From CAIWHR01 sp963726775 (lineage in GTDB: Bacteria > Pseudomonadota > Gammaproteobacteria > Burkholderiales > Casimicrobiaceae), in assembly GCA_963726775.1 (NCBI GenBank), contig CAVSDL010000001.1, positions 806,001 through 870,000 on the forward strand: DNA of 64,000 nucleotides, given 5' to 3'. The notes below the pieces were generated by a model. The model saw nothing but the letters and a program-made list of their open reading frames with translations. It was not told the DNA's origin and made no database searches. The position numbers and the translations under genes were made by a program. Shown here in pieces: positions 8,803 through 16,737 of the stretch. Position 1 is the first letter of the stretch. Each line of letters opens with the position of its first letter.

Positions 8803-9816
8803 ATGGCAATGGAATACCGGCGGCTTGGCGCGAGCGGCCTCGAAGTCTCCACGCTCTGCCTGGGCACGATGATGTTCGGCGACCGCGCCGACGCGGTCGC
8901 GTCAAGACGCATCGTCGATTCGGCGTTCGATGCCGGCGTCAACTTCATCGACACGGCCGACGCGTACGGCAAAGGCGTGTCGGAATCCATCGTCGGATCC
9001 GCCATCAAAGCGAATCGACGGCGCTGGATACTCGCTACCAAGTGCGGCAACGTGATGACGGCCAAGCCGCACGACGGCGGACTGTCGCGGCGCTGGGTGC
9101 TGGCGGCATGCGATGACAGCCTGCGCCGCCTGGAAACCGACTACATCGACATCTACTACCTGCACCGCGACGACGCCGATACGCCGATTGCGGAAACCGT
9201 CGGTGCGATCGGGGACCTGATCCGGAGCGGAAAGATCCGCTACTTCGGCGTTTCCAATTACCGCGGCTGGCGCATCGCGGAAGTCGTCGGCGAATGCGAG
9301 GCGCAGGGCGTGCCCCCGCCGGTCGTCTGCCAGCCGTATTACAACCTGCTCAACCGGCAGCCCGAAGTCGAGATCCTACCGGCCTGCGACTTCTACGGCA
9401 TCGGCGTCGCAACGTACTCGCCGATTGCGCGCGGCGTGCTGACGGGCAAGTACGCGCCCGGCGGCAGCGCGCCCGACGGCTCGCGCGGTGCCCGCAATGA
9501 CGAGCGGATGATGGAAACGGAATTCCGGCAGGAATCGTTCGTGATCGCTCAGAAGCTGAAGGCGCACGCGGCGAAGACCGGCCGCTCGGTGATGCAATTC
9601 GCGCTGGCGTGGGCCTGGGCGAACCAGATCGTGAGTTCGGTGATCGCGGGACCGAGGGCAATCGAGCAGTGGCACGACTACGTCGGCGCAATCGGGACCC
9701 AATGGACCGCGGAGGACGAGGCGCTCGTCGATTCGCTGGTGAAGCCCGGGCATCCGTCGACGCCCGGCTACAGCGATCCGCAGTATCCGTTCTACGGGCG
9801 CGTCATCGCCGATTGA
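8803..9816 (+). CDS. Aldo/keto reductase
   Basis: This 337-residue protein is an NADP(H)-dependent aldo/keto reductase with the usual (beta/alpha)8-barrel length. The catalytic tetrad is visible. Asp and Tyr are in FIDTADAYGKG (about residues 50-60), Lys is in ILATKCGN, and His is in IYYLHRDDADTP. The C-terminal cofactor region includes SVIAGPRAIEQWHDY. It resembles the YghZ/Tas-like group of potassium-channel-type reductases, but the natural substrate cannot be told from sequence. The ATG at the start follows GGGGAG with a 7-base spacer. The gene stands alone, divergent from the RNase gene and convergent with the DUF1684 gene. Confidence 0.9.
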   Translation: MAMEYRRLGASGLEVSTLCLGTMMFGDRADAVASRRIVDSAFDAGVNFIDTADAYGKGVSESIVGSAIKANRRRWILATKCGNVMTAKPHDGGLSRRWVLAACDDSLRRLETDYIDIYYLHRDDADTPIAETVGAIGDLIRSGKIRYFGVSNYRGWRIAEVVGECEAQGVPPPVVCQPYYNLLNRQPEVEILPACDFYGIGVATYSPIARGVLTGKYAPGGSAPDGSRGARNDERMMETEFRQESFVIAQKLKAHAAKTGRSVMQFALAWAWANQIVSSVIAGPRAIEQWHDYVGAIGTQWTAEDEALVDSLVKPGHPSTPGYSDPQYPFYGRVIAD

Positions 9817-9905
9817 ACCCCAAGCGGGACGCCAGCCGCGTTGCTCACCCGATCCCGAAATGCAGCGAGGGTTCCACAACCGAAGTCGTCGGGAGCGGAT
9901 GGGAC

Positions 9906-9923
9906 TCCTCCACGCGTGGAGGA
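9906..9923. other. 18-bp perfect palindrome between convergent genes
   Basis: TCCTCCACGCGTGGAGGA is a perfect dyad centred on ACGCGT. It lies in the 147-base gap between the converging aldo/keto reductase and DUF1684 genes. It could be part of a transcription end signal or a protein-binding site. It has no T-run on either strand. Confidence 0.4.
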
Positions 9924-9963
9924 CGGGGGTGCGGCAGCGCGTTGCGGTGCGCCCGCGCGCGAT

Positions 9964-10587
9964 TCATTCCATCTTCTCGCCTGCCGGCACCGCGAACGGC
10001 AGGCGATTTTCCTGCGGCGAAAGCGGGCATGACCACCGGTCGTCGTACGCGCACGACGGGTTGTACGCGTAATTGAAGTCGAGCACGATTTCGGTGCCCG
10101 AAATGCCAAGATCCGCGCCCTTGATCGTATCGAAGAGATAGCGGCCGCCGCCGTACGTCTCACTGCCGCTGGACGCGTCGGAAAACGGCAGCCACAGGCC
10201 GCCGCCGTACCCCTGCAGCCAGTACAGCGCAAGTGCCACGGCGGTTTTTCCGATCGCAAACCGTGCGTGACCGACGCGCGTGCAGCGCAGGACGCCGTCC
10301 GCCGCGAGCGATATCTCGAAGGTCCGCCGCCGGGTTGTCGCGTCGATCTTGCCGCGCAGACGCCAGGCCTCGTCGTACCGGAACCAGCGGGGGCCGTGCC
10401 AGGCGGCGCGATTCGCCGAAGCGATCGGACTCTCCGGATGCTCGCGAAAAAGCCGCGCGCGCGCGGCGCGGAATCGGGCAGCCGCCCCCTGCGGGTCGCT
10501 CGGGCCAAGGGCGCGCACCGACGCGTAATGCTCGGCGACCGTATGCCTCCAGTCCGCGAGCGTGAACGGGTTGGCAGGCGCGCTCAA
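9964..10587 (-). CDS. DUF1684-family protein
   Basis: This protein of about 207 residues belongs to the DUF1684 family of unknown function. The diagnostic C-terminal block is present: LDFNYAYNPSCAYDDRWSCP followed by ENRLPFAVPAGEK, with conserved Asn, Pro, Cys and Glu positions. Upstream segments such as RWFRYDEAWRLRGKID and RYLFDTIKGADLG also fit the family. The only start consistent with the full domain is a TTG that overlaps the stop of the upstream 5'-nucleotidase gene (TTGA), so translation is probably coupled. No enzymatic function is assigned. Confidence 0.85.
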   Translation of the reverse strand: MSAPANPFTLADWRHTVAEHYASVRALGPSDPQGAAARFRAARARLFREHPESPIASANRAAWHGPRWFRYDEAWRLRGKIDATTRRRTFEISLAADGVLRCTRVGHARFAIGKTAVALALYWLQGYGGGLWLPFSDASSGSETYGGGRYLFDTIKGADLGISGTEIVLDFNYAYNPSCAYDDRWSCPLSPQENRLPFAVPAGEKME

Positions 10588-11498
10588 CCGCCCGCTGCCT
10601 TGGCCTCGTTGGCCACGCCATGCGGCACGTGTCCCGCCGCGACGTGCTTCAGCGCGGATTCGACGTGCGTGCGCTGGTCGTCGAAAAAAATGTCGGCGCG
10701 AAACGCGCGCAGGAACTCGCCCTTGTCGAGGCCGCCGAGGAACAGCGCCTCGTCGATGCGAATGTTCCAGGCGCGAAGCGTGCGGATCACCCGCTCGTGC
10801 GCCGGTGCGCTGCGCGCAGTGACGAGCGCGGTGCGGATCGGGCTCCTGTCCTCGGCAAAATCGGCCTGGATCCGGTGCAGGCCGGCGAGAAATTCCTTGA
10901 ATGGCCCGCCGGATAGCGGCTCCAGCGCTGCGTCCGACTCGCTCTTCGAAAACGCCTCGAGACCGCTCTCCTGATAGACGCGCTCGGCCTCGTCGGAAAA
11001 CAGCACGGCGTCGCCGTCGAAGGCGATCCGCAGCTCTTCGGTCTCGTTGCCGCCGACGGCGCTGGGAAAGATCGTCGCTGCCGCATGGCCCTCGTCGAGC
11101 GCACGACGCACGTCGCCCTGATCGGCCGAAAGAAACAGGTGCGCGCCGAATGCCGGCACGTAGCGCGACGTCGCCTCGCCCTTCGTGAACGCCGCGCGCG
11201 TTATGTCGAGGCCATAGTGCTTGATGGCATTGAACACGCGCAGCCCGGTGTCCGCGCTGTTGCGCGACAGCAGGATCACCTCGACGTACTGTTTGTCGGG
11301 GCGGTTCAGGCGGAGCAGCTTTTTCACCAGCCCGAACGCCGGGCCCGGCGCCAGCAGCATGTCCTCGTGCTCGACCTGGTAGCGATGGTAGGCATCGACG
11401 CCATCCTCGGTATAGATCCGGTGGCTCTCGGTCAGGTCGAACAGCGCCCGTGACGAAATCGCCACGACGAGCTTGCCGGCAAGAGTGGGCCTCCCCAT
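10584..11498 (-). CDS. 5'-nucleotidase (cytosolic NT5C1-like)
   Basis: This 304-residue protein matches the bacterial 5'-nucleotidase family related to cytosolic nucleotidase 1 (PF06189). The aspartate-containing segments are the haloacid-dehalogenase-type motifs. They include KLVVAISSRALFDLTESH near the start, RIAFDGDAVLFSDEAERVY near the middle and RIDEALFLGGLDKGEFL near the C terminus, together with ILLSRNSADTGLRVFNAI. It would dephosphorylate nucleoside monophosphates in the cytoplasm. The stop overlaps the DUF1684 start, and the ornithine aminotransferase gene lies 87 bases upstream on the same strand. Confidence 0.88.
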   Translation of the reverse strand: MGRPTLAGKLVVAISSRALFDLTESHRIYTEDGVDAYHRYQVEHEDMLLAPGPAFGLVKKLLRLNRPDKQYVEVILLSRNSADTGLRVFNAIKHYGLDITRAAFTKGEATSRYVPAFGAHLFLSADQGDVRRALDEGHAAATIFPSAVGGNETEELRIAFDGDAVLFSDEAERVYQESGLEAFSKSESDAALEPLSGGPFKEFLAGLHRIQADFAEDRSPIRTALVTARSAPAHERVIRTLRAWNIRIDEALFLGGLDKGEFLRAFRADIFFDDQRTHVESALKHVAAGHVPHGVANEAKAAGG

Positions 11499-11585
11499 GC
11501 GGCAAGTATAGCGCCAGCGTCGAAGCCGCCGCCCGCGCCGGGGATTGCCGCGGGAAACGTGCCGGCGCGGAGCAGTGGGCGCCTT

Positions 11586-12857
11586 CTATACCGCCCGCTT
11601 CAACCCGTCGCCCAGCCCGGCAAACACCGCGCGCACTTCCTCGACCGCCCAATCCAGCGCGTCGCGTTCGATCACGAGCGGCGGAGCGAATCGCACGACC
11701 GTTCCATGCGTGTCTTTCGACAGGATGCCGCGTGCCAGCAACCGGTTGACGACATCGCGAGCGGTGATGCGCTCGGCGTCCACTTCGAGGCCGATGAACA
11801 GCCCCTTGCCCCGGACCTCGCGGATGAGCGGGCTCCGGAGGGTCTGCAGGCGGGCCAGCAGATAGGCACCCTGCTCTGCCGAGCGCTCGATCAGGCCCTC
11901 GTCGAAAAGCACTTCGAGCGCGGCGAGCCCTACGGCCGCGGCGAGCGGATTGCCGCCGAACGTGCTGCCGTGGTCGCCCGGCGTAAAGACCTGCATCACG
12001 TTTTCCGTGGCAACAAAGGCCGACACCGGCAGCAGGCCGCCACCCAGCGCCTTCCCCAGGATCACGCCGTCGGGTCTTACGTTCTCGTGCATGCAAGCGA
12101 GGAATTTTCCGGTGCGGCCCATGCCGGTCTGAATCTCGTCGCAGATCAGCAGCACGTTGCGTTCGTGGCAGATGCGCGCGCACGCGGCGAGATAGCCGGA
12201 GGGCGGCACGACGATGCCGCCCTCGCCCTGGATCGGCTCGACGAGGAACGCCGCGGTATGCGGACCTATCGCGCGCACGAGCGCATCGGCGTCGCCGAAG
12301 GGAATCTGCCGGAATCCGGGCGGAAACGGCCCGAATCCGTCGCGATACTGCGGCTCGGTCGAGAACCCTACGATGGCGATCGAACGACCGTGAAAGTTAT
12401 TCCGGCAGACCACGATCTCGGCGCGGTCGGCGGCGATGCCCTTGACCTTGTGGCCCCACTTGCGCGCGGCCTTCAGCGCGGTCTCGACCGCTTCGGCGCC
12501 GCCGTTCGCGGGCAACGCGCGGTCGAGGCCGGTGAGTTGCGTCAGGCGCTCGAGAAAGCGCGGCAGGAGGTCGTTGTGGAATGCCCGCGAGGTGACCGCC
12601 AGCCGCTGGGCCTGCTCGACGAGCGCCCGGACGAGCCGCGGGTGCGCATGGCCGTGACTCACTGCCGAATACGCGCTCACCATGTCGAGATAGCGGCGAC
12701 CGTGCTCGTCCCAGAGCCAGGCGCCATCGCCGTGCGCGAGAACGACGGGCAGCGGGTCGTAATTGTGCGCACCGTACCGGCGCTCGCGCGCGATCGCCGG
12801 GGAAACCCCGGAAGCGCCCATGGCCGGTGCAACGCCGGCGGAAACACGAGTATCCAT
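11586..12857 (-). CDS. rocD: Ornithine--oxo-acid aminotransferase
   Basis: This 423-residue class III PLP enzyme would convert ornithine and 2-oxoglutarate to glutamate semialdehyde and glutamate. The N terminus YGAHNYDPLPVVLAHGDGAW is typical of ornithine aminotransferase rather than acetylornithine aminotransferase. The PLP-binding block LLICDEIQTGMGRTGKF (about residue 235) and the Schiff-base lysine in ILGKALGGGLLPVSAF (about 265) are present, as is DHGSTFGGNPLAAA. The neighbouring three-subunit amine dehydrogenase makes a role in arginine, proline or opine breakdown plausible. The gene has a long leader and probably its own promoter. Confidence 0.9.
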   Translation of the reverse strand: MDTRVSAGVAPAMGASGVSPAIARERRYGAHNYDPLPVVLAHGDGAWLWDEHGRRYLDMVSAYSAVSHGHAHPRLVRALVEQAQRLAVTSRAFHNDLLPRFLERLTQLTGLDRALPANGGAEAVETALKAARKWGHKVKGIAADRAEIVVCRNNFHGRSIAIVGFSTEPQYRDGFGPFPPGFRQIPFGDADALVRAIGPHTAAFLVEPIQGEGGIVVPPSGYLAACARICHERNVLLICDEIQTGMGRTGKFLACMHENVRPDGVILGKALGGGLLPVSAFVATENVMQVFTPGDHGSTFGGNPLAAAVGLAALEVLFDEGLIERSAEQGAYLLARLQTLRSPLIREVRGKGLFIGLEVDAERITARDVVNRLLARGILSKDTHGTVVRFAPPLVIERDALDWAVEEVRAVFAGLGDGLKRAV

Positions 12858-13043
12858 GCCGATGCTCCTCTTGAGAGTCGGACCCGGTCACGCGGGACGG
12901 CAGAATTTGCGGCCGGTTTCGCGCAGGGCTTGTGGCCCGGGCGGGCGACCTCACGTCATCAGACGGGGTATATGCAGCAACCGTGCCACGTCATCCGAGG
13001 CACATTACTACCGGCGCACGCAACTGGCGAGTTGCGCCGCAAC

Positions 13044-13069
13044 AAAAAAGTTTCGGGCCCTTCCCGGAA
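13044..13069 (-). terminator. Intrinsic terminator after the dehydrogenase operon
   Basis: On the minus strand a stem TTC(C)GGG / CCCGAA with a 5-base loop is followed closely by CTTTTTTG. It lies about 30 bases beyond the stop of the flavoprotein alpha subunit. This is the clearest stem-plus-T-run terminator I found in the window. Confidence 0.65.
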
Positions 13070-13098
13070 CGAGCCGCCGGCCGCGGCAACGCGACCGT

Positions 13099-14538
13099 TC
13101 ATGTGGCAAGCGTGCGATCCACCGCGCGCTCGGCCTCCGGCGTCGACGGCAGCATGGCGAGCTCCGCCAGCGTTACCGGCTTCACCGGGAAGCGGTATCG
13201 GTAACACCCGATGTCGGCCGGCGATACCTTGCGCGCGCGAGCGATCATCTCGGTCACCGTGAGCGCGCAGAAGCGGCCCTGGCAGGATCCCATCCCGCAG
13301 CGGAGAAACGCTTTCACCTGGTTCGGGCCGGTGCAGCCGAGCGCAACGGCGTCGATCACCTGGCGCGCGGCGACTTCCTCGCAGCGGCAGACGATCGTGT
13401 TTCCCTCCGGGATCCGAAAGGCGTCCGCAGGCCGAAACAGCGTGTCCAGAAATCTGCGGCCGCGCAATGCACGCCTGAGCGCGGCGCGCGGACGCTCGGC
13501 CGCCGCGTCGCGCGTCTTGCCGTCGATCCTGCCCAGCGCGTTGGCGACGGCAAGCGCCGCGAGGTGACCGCGTGCGGCAGCGGCTTCGGCGCCGGCAATG
13601 TCGGCGCCATCTCCGGCGATGAACACGTCCGCGGCCGAACTGCCGCCCCAGGAGTCGACGACCGCTTCGAAACAGGCCTGCCGCTCGTTCCAGCGCAGGG
13701 CGCAACCCATCGCGCCCGGAAGACTCACTTCAGGCACGACGCCCTGGTGCAGCAGCAGCAGATCGCAGGGCAGGGATTCGATCCGGCCGGGCACCCCGAA
13801 CCGCACGACCTCGAGCGCGCCCGTGCCTTCGGCGGCGACCGACGTCACGTATTCGACCACGCGAACATTCCGGCGCACGTCGCGGACGAGCTTCAGGCCT
13901 TCGCCGAAATAGCGCGAGCGCAGAAAGTCAGCGGCGTGCGGCAATGCCTGCCTCATGCGCCCCCGCGGCGTCGTATCGAGAATTGCTTCGATCTCGACGC
14001 CGGCATTCAGGTACTGCCATGCCAGCAGCCACAGCAAGGGTCCGCATCCCGCCAGCAGCGTGCGGCCCGCCGGCACGACTGCAGCGGATTTGAGCAAGAG
14101 CTGCGCCGCTCCCGCCGTCATCACGCCGGGCAGCGTCCATCCCGGAATGGGAAACGGCCGCTCGTGCGCGCCAGTCGCGAGAATCACCGCGCGCGCTGCA
14201 ATCGGCGGTGCGTTCTGTGCATGCCGCGTTTCCCTCGACACGGCAATGTCGTACGCGGCGTCGTCCCGTTTCGCCATCGCCCACACCGTCGCACCGGAAA
14301 CATAGGTTGCGCCGGACCGGCGAAAGGCCTCGACGAGAGCGGCACCCCGCCCGTAGGCTTCGCCGAGAATCCCGGGACGCGCGAGGGGGCTCGCGGTCAC
14401 CGCGCGGTGGATCGTTCCACCGGGGGCATCGTGCTCGTCGAAGAGCACCGTCGCCAGGGCGTGTCGTGCTGCCTGGGTCGCGGCGACGAGGCCCGCGGGT
14501 CCGGCGCCGACGATGGCGACGTCGTAGATCGCGCTCAC
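13099..14538 (-). CDS. FAD-dependent dehydrogenase alpha subunit with [2Fe-2S] domain (HcnB/OoxA-like)
   Basis: This 479-residue flavoprotein is the large subunit of a membrane-type amine dehydrogenase resembling HcnB, opine oxidase A and D-hydroxyproline dehydrogenase. The FAD-binding motif IVGAGPAGLVAATQA lies at residues 9-23. Further nucleotide-binding motifs are ILATGAHERPFPIPGW near 125 and a FIAGDGADIAGAEAA segment near 315. The C-terminal BFD-like [2Fe-2S] domain has CRCEE and CGMGSCQGRFC. The GTG start overlaps the stop of the small ferredoxin-like subunit (GTGA). It is the last gene of a four-gene operon and a terminator follows. The amine substrate is not determined by sequence. 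Confidence 0.85.
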   Translation of the reverse strand: MSAIYDVAIVGAGPAGLVAATQAARHALATVLFDEHDAPGGTIHRAVTASPLARPGILGEAYGRGAALVEAFRRSGATYVSGATVWAMAKRDDAAYDIAVSRETRHAQNAPPIAARAVILATGAHERPFPIPGWTLPGVMTAGAAQLLLKSAAVVPAGRTLLAGCGPLLWLLAWQYLNAGVEIEAILDTTPRGRMRQALPHAADFLRSRYFGEGLKLVRDVRRNVRVVEYVTSVAAEGTGALEVVRFGVPGRIESLPCDLLLLHQGVVPEVSLPGAMGCALRWNERQACFEAVVDSWGGSSAADVFIAGDGADIAGAEAAAARGHLAALAVANALGRIDGKTRDAAAERPRAALRRALRGRRFLDTLFRPADAFRIPEGNTIVCRCEEVAARQVIDAVALGCTGPNQVKAFLRCGMGSCQGRFCALTVTEMIARARKVSPADIGCYRYRFPVKPVTLAELAMLPSTPEAERAVDRTLAT

Positions 14539-14852
14539 GGCGCATCGTCCGCCGTGGCGGCGCGCGCGCCACGCCCGGTTTCGATTGTCATTCCGGGCGC
14601 CACCGCAACCATGCAGCCCTGCCGCCCGGCCCGGCCGTCGATCGCGACGAGACAGTCGAAGCAGACGCCCATCATGCAGAACGGCGCGCGCGCCACACCG
14701 CTCACCGGCGCCGTCGAGCACGCGCTCCGCCCGGCCGCGAACAGCGCCGCTGCAACGCTATCACCCGCGCGCGCCACGAACGGCCGGCCGTCGATCTCGA
14801 TCGGCACGCCGGGCACGCGCGTCGTATCCCGGTCAGGCAGCCTTCGGAACAT
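14535..14852 (-). CDS. (2Fe-2S)-binding small subunit (HcnA-like)
   Basis: This 105-residue protein has the plant-ferredoxin-type cysteine pattern C-x4-x-C-x2-C (FCMMGVCFDC, about residues 60-69) with a fourth cysteine at GRQGCMV. This is the layout of HcnA and of the gamma subunits of hydroxyproline and opine dehydrogenases. It would pass electrons between the two flavoproteins encoded on either side. It overlaps the upstream beta-subunit gene by 20 bases and the downstream alpha-subunit gene by 4 bases. A longer in-frame reading exists, but the chosen ATG gives the family-typical length. Confidence 0.85.
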   Translation of the reverse strand: MFRRLPDRDTTRVPGVPIEIDGRPFVARAGDSVAAALFAAGRSACSTAPVSGVARAPFCMMGVCFDCLVAIDGRAGRQGCMVAVAPGMTIETGRGARAATADDAP

Positions 14853-15957
14853 CGAATCTTCCGGCCGAAAACGGCTTGAACGAATCGGGCAGCGCTCCGG
14901 CAGCGATCGCCGGAGCGAATGCGTAGGCATGCACCGCAGCGAGCGTCACCCCGCTGTGGGCGGTCGCGAGGAACGCGCCGGGATGCGCTGCCGACTGATC
15001 GTAGATCGGAAAGCCGTCCACGCTCATCACGCGGAGCGCTGCCCACGCGCGGTTGACTCGAGCGCCGGAGAGATGCGGAAAGATACGCGTCGCGCGCGCC
15101 GCCATCGTCGCCAGCACGTCGAGTCCCAACGATTCGTCGAAGCCCATGTCCTGCTGCGCGTCGCCGATCAGTACCGTGCCGTCGTCGGTCTGGCGGATCG
15201 TCTCGAGCGGAATTGCGAGGAACGGGGCGACGCGTTCGAGCGCGATGATCTGGCCCTTGTTGGGCCGCACGGGCGCGTGAAGTCCGGCCATCGGCGCGAG
15301 CCGGTGGTTTCCCAGACCGGCGGCGATGACGATTTTCTCCGAATTCATGCGCCCCCCCGCCGTGTCGAGCGTGAAGCCGCCGGCGCGCGGCACGATGGCC
15401 GTGACCGAGTGATCGGCACGATACGCGCATCCGGCGCGATTCACCGCTGCGTGCAGCGCGTGGAGAAGGCGCAATGGGTTGCAGTGTCCGTCTTCCGCGC
15501 AGTACGTACCGCCGGCGACATCCGGGCCAACACCGGGCAACCATTTGCCCAGGCCCGTACGGTCCAATACATCCACGGCATAGCGTTCGACGCCCGGCTG
15601 TCCGAACAGCGCCTGCAGCGTCGCGATCCGGCGATCGAGTTCGCGCTGCGTGAGGCAGACGCTGATGCCACCGGGCCGCGCGTAGGCAACATCGATGCCG
15701 GCGTCGTGCACGAGATCGGCGGCAAGGCGCGGCCACTCGCGCGCCGAGCGCAACGTCCAGCGTCCGTAGGCAACGAGACCTGCGCCCTTGCCCTGGACCC
15801 AGATCAGCCCGAAATTGCTGCGCGCCGCACGGTACGCGGTGTCGCCTTCGTCGAGCACCGCCAGCCGCGGCCCGAGCGAGCGCAGGCCGAATGCGATCGC
15901 GGCCCCGACGAGCCCGCCACCGATCACCGCGACGTCGAACGAATTGCGCGGGTTCAT
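14833..15957 (-). CDS. FAD-dependent oxidoreductase, DAO family (HcnC/OoxB-like beta subunit)
   Basis: This 374-residue protein belongs to the D-amino-acid-oxidase-like flavoproteins and is probably the catalytic subunit of the trimeric dehydrogenase. The dinucleotide motif DVAVIGGGLVGAAIAFGL is at residues 8-25. The C-terminal FAD contact region reads RVMSVDGFPIYDQ and TAHSGVTLAAVHAYAFAPAI. Family members oxidise glycine, D- or hydroxy-proline, or opines, and pass electrons through the [2Fe-2S] partner to the respiratory chain. Its ATG overlaps the stop of the esterase gene (ATGA). Confidence 0.85.
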   Translation of the reverse strand: MNPRNSFDVAVIGGGLVGAAIAFGLRSLGPRLAVLDEGDTAYRAARSNFGLIWVQGKGAGLVAYGRWTLRSAREWPRLAADLVHDAGIDVAYARPGGISVCLTQRELDRRIATLQALFGQPGVERYAVDVLDRTGLGKWLPGVGPDVAGGTYCAEDGHCNPLRLLHALHAAVNRAGCAYRADHSVTAIVPRAGGFTLDTAGGRMNSEKIVIAAGLGNHRLAPMAGLHAPVRPNKGQIIALERVAPFLAIPLETIRQTDDGTVLIGDAQQDMGFDESLGLDVLATMAARATRIFPHLSGARVNRAWAALRVMSVDGFPIYDQSAAHPGAFLATAHSGVTLAAVHAYAFAPAIAAGALPDSFKPFSAGRFDVPKAA

Positions 15958-16547
15958 GCAGGGCAACCGGCGAAGCGCAGCACTGCCGGCACTTCGGCGG
16001 CGAAATCCGTCCATCCGTGGTCGCCGCCGCCTGCCACATACTGCCAGGCGCCGCGATAGAACTCGATCGCCTCCCGCCAGTCAAGGATTTCGTCACCGGT
16101 ACGCACCAGCAGATAATACCGCTCGGGACGGGTAATGCGCGGGACCTTCAGCGCAGCAAGCGCGTCGAAGTACGCAGCGGTGACTTCGGAACCGGCGCCG
16201 GTGCCAAGGTCGGGGTCGCGGCCGGCGTGCAGCTTCAGGTCGTCGTACGGGCGAAGCGACGGATTGATCAACGCCGCGCGCGCGCCGAATCGCTCGGCGA
16301 GATGGGTCGCGTAATATCCGCCGAGCGAGCTGCCGACGAACGTGAGTTCCGACGCCGCGGCACTCGATTCCCGCTCGATCCACGCCGCGACACCAGCGAC
16401 CGCGGCGGCAGGATCGCCCTGCAGATCGGGGATGCAGAACTGCGGCCGGAGGGAGATCGGCAGCGCGGCGATCGCGTGCGCGAACAACTGCGCCTTGATG
16501 CTCCGTGGCGACGAGCGAAATCCGTGCAGGTAAACCAGGCGGCGCAT
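15954..16547 (-). CDS. YqiA-family esterase (alpha/beta hydrolase)
   Basis: This 197-residue protein matches the YqiA/UPF0227 esterase family. The N terminus MRRLVYLHGFRSSPRSIKAQ carries the oxyanion-hole HGF motif. The nucleophile elbow is FVGSSLGGYYATHLAER (about residues 68-84). The C-terminal histidine is in VAGGGDHGWTDF near 175, with a candidate acid in LVRTGDEILDWREA. It is first in the operon with the dehydrogenase subunits, to which it is joined by an ATGA overlap. A link between its hydrolase activity and the dehydrogenase substrate is only an inference from the operon. Confidence 0.87.
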   Translation of the reverse strand: MRRLVYLHGFRSSPRSIKAQLFAHAIAALPISLRPQFCIPDLQGDPAAAVAGVAAWIERESSAAASELTFVGSSLGGYYATHLAERFGARAALINPSLRPYDDLKLHAGRDPDLGTGAGSEVTAAYFDALAALKVPRITRPERYYLLVRTGDEILDWREAIEFYRGAWQYVAGGGDHGWTDFAAEVPAVLRFAGCPA

Positions 16548-16737
16548 GGCGCTTCCGGTCAGGGTCTTCGACCTCGTGTGCGCAGACCGTCATCGCCGCG
16601 TCGTTGTCGGACGGCGCGCGCGCGGATGCATGCCGCCGGCCGGCCACCTGCCCGACGAACGCGCGAAGCGTCATCTGCCCGGATGCAGAGACCGCTCCGG
16701 CGCAGCGCGCGGCGACGGAGGCATCGGGTCGCCGGCA

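Noticed and set aside
12960..13000. Sigma-54-like promoter (TGGCACG near TTGCT) upstream of rocD
   Set aside because: The two elements are about three bases too close for the fixed GG-to-GC spacing required by sigma-54.
12763..16059. Long plus-strand open frame of about 1100 codons
   Set aside because: It lies opposite the dehydrogenase operon, whose three subunits have intact cofactor motifs and ordered overlaps. No protein family is recognisable in the antisense translation.
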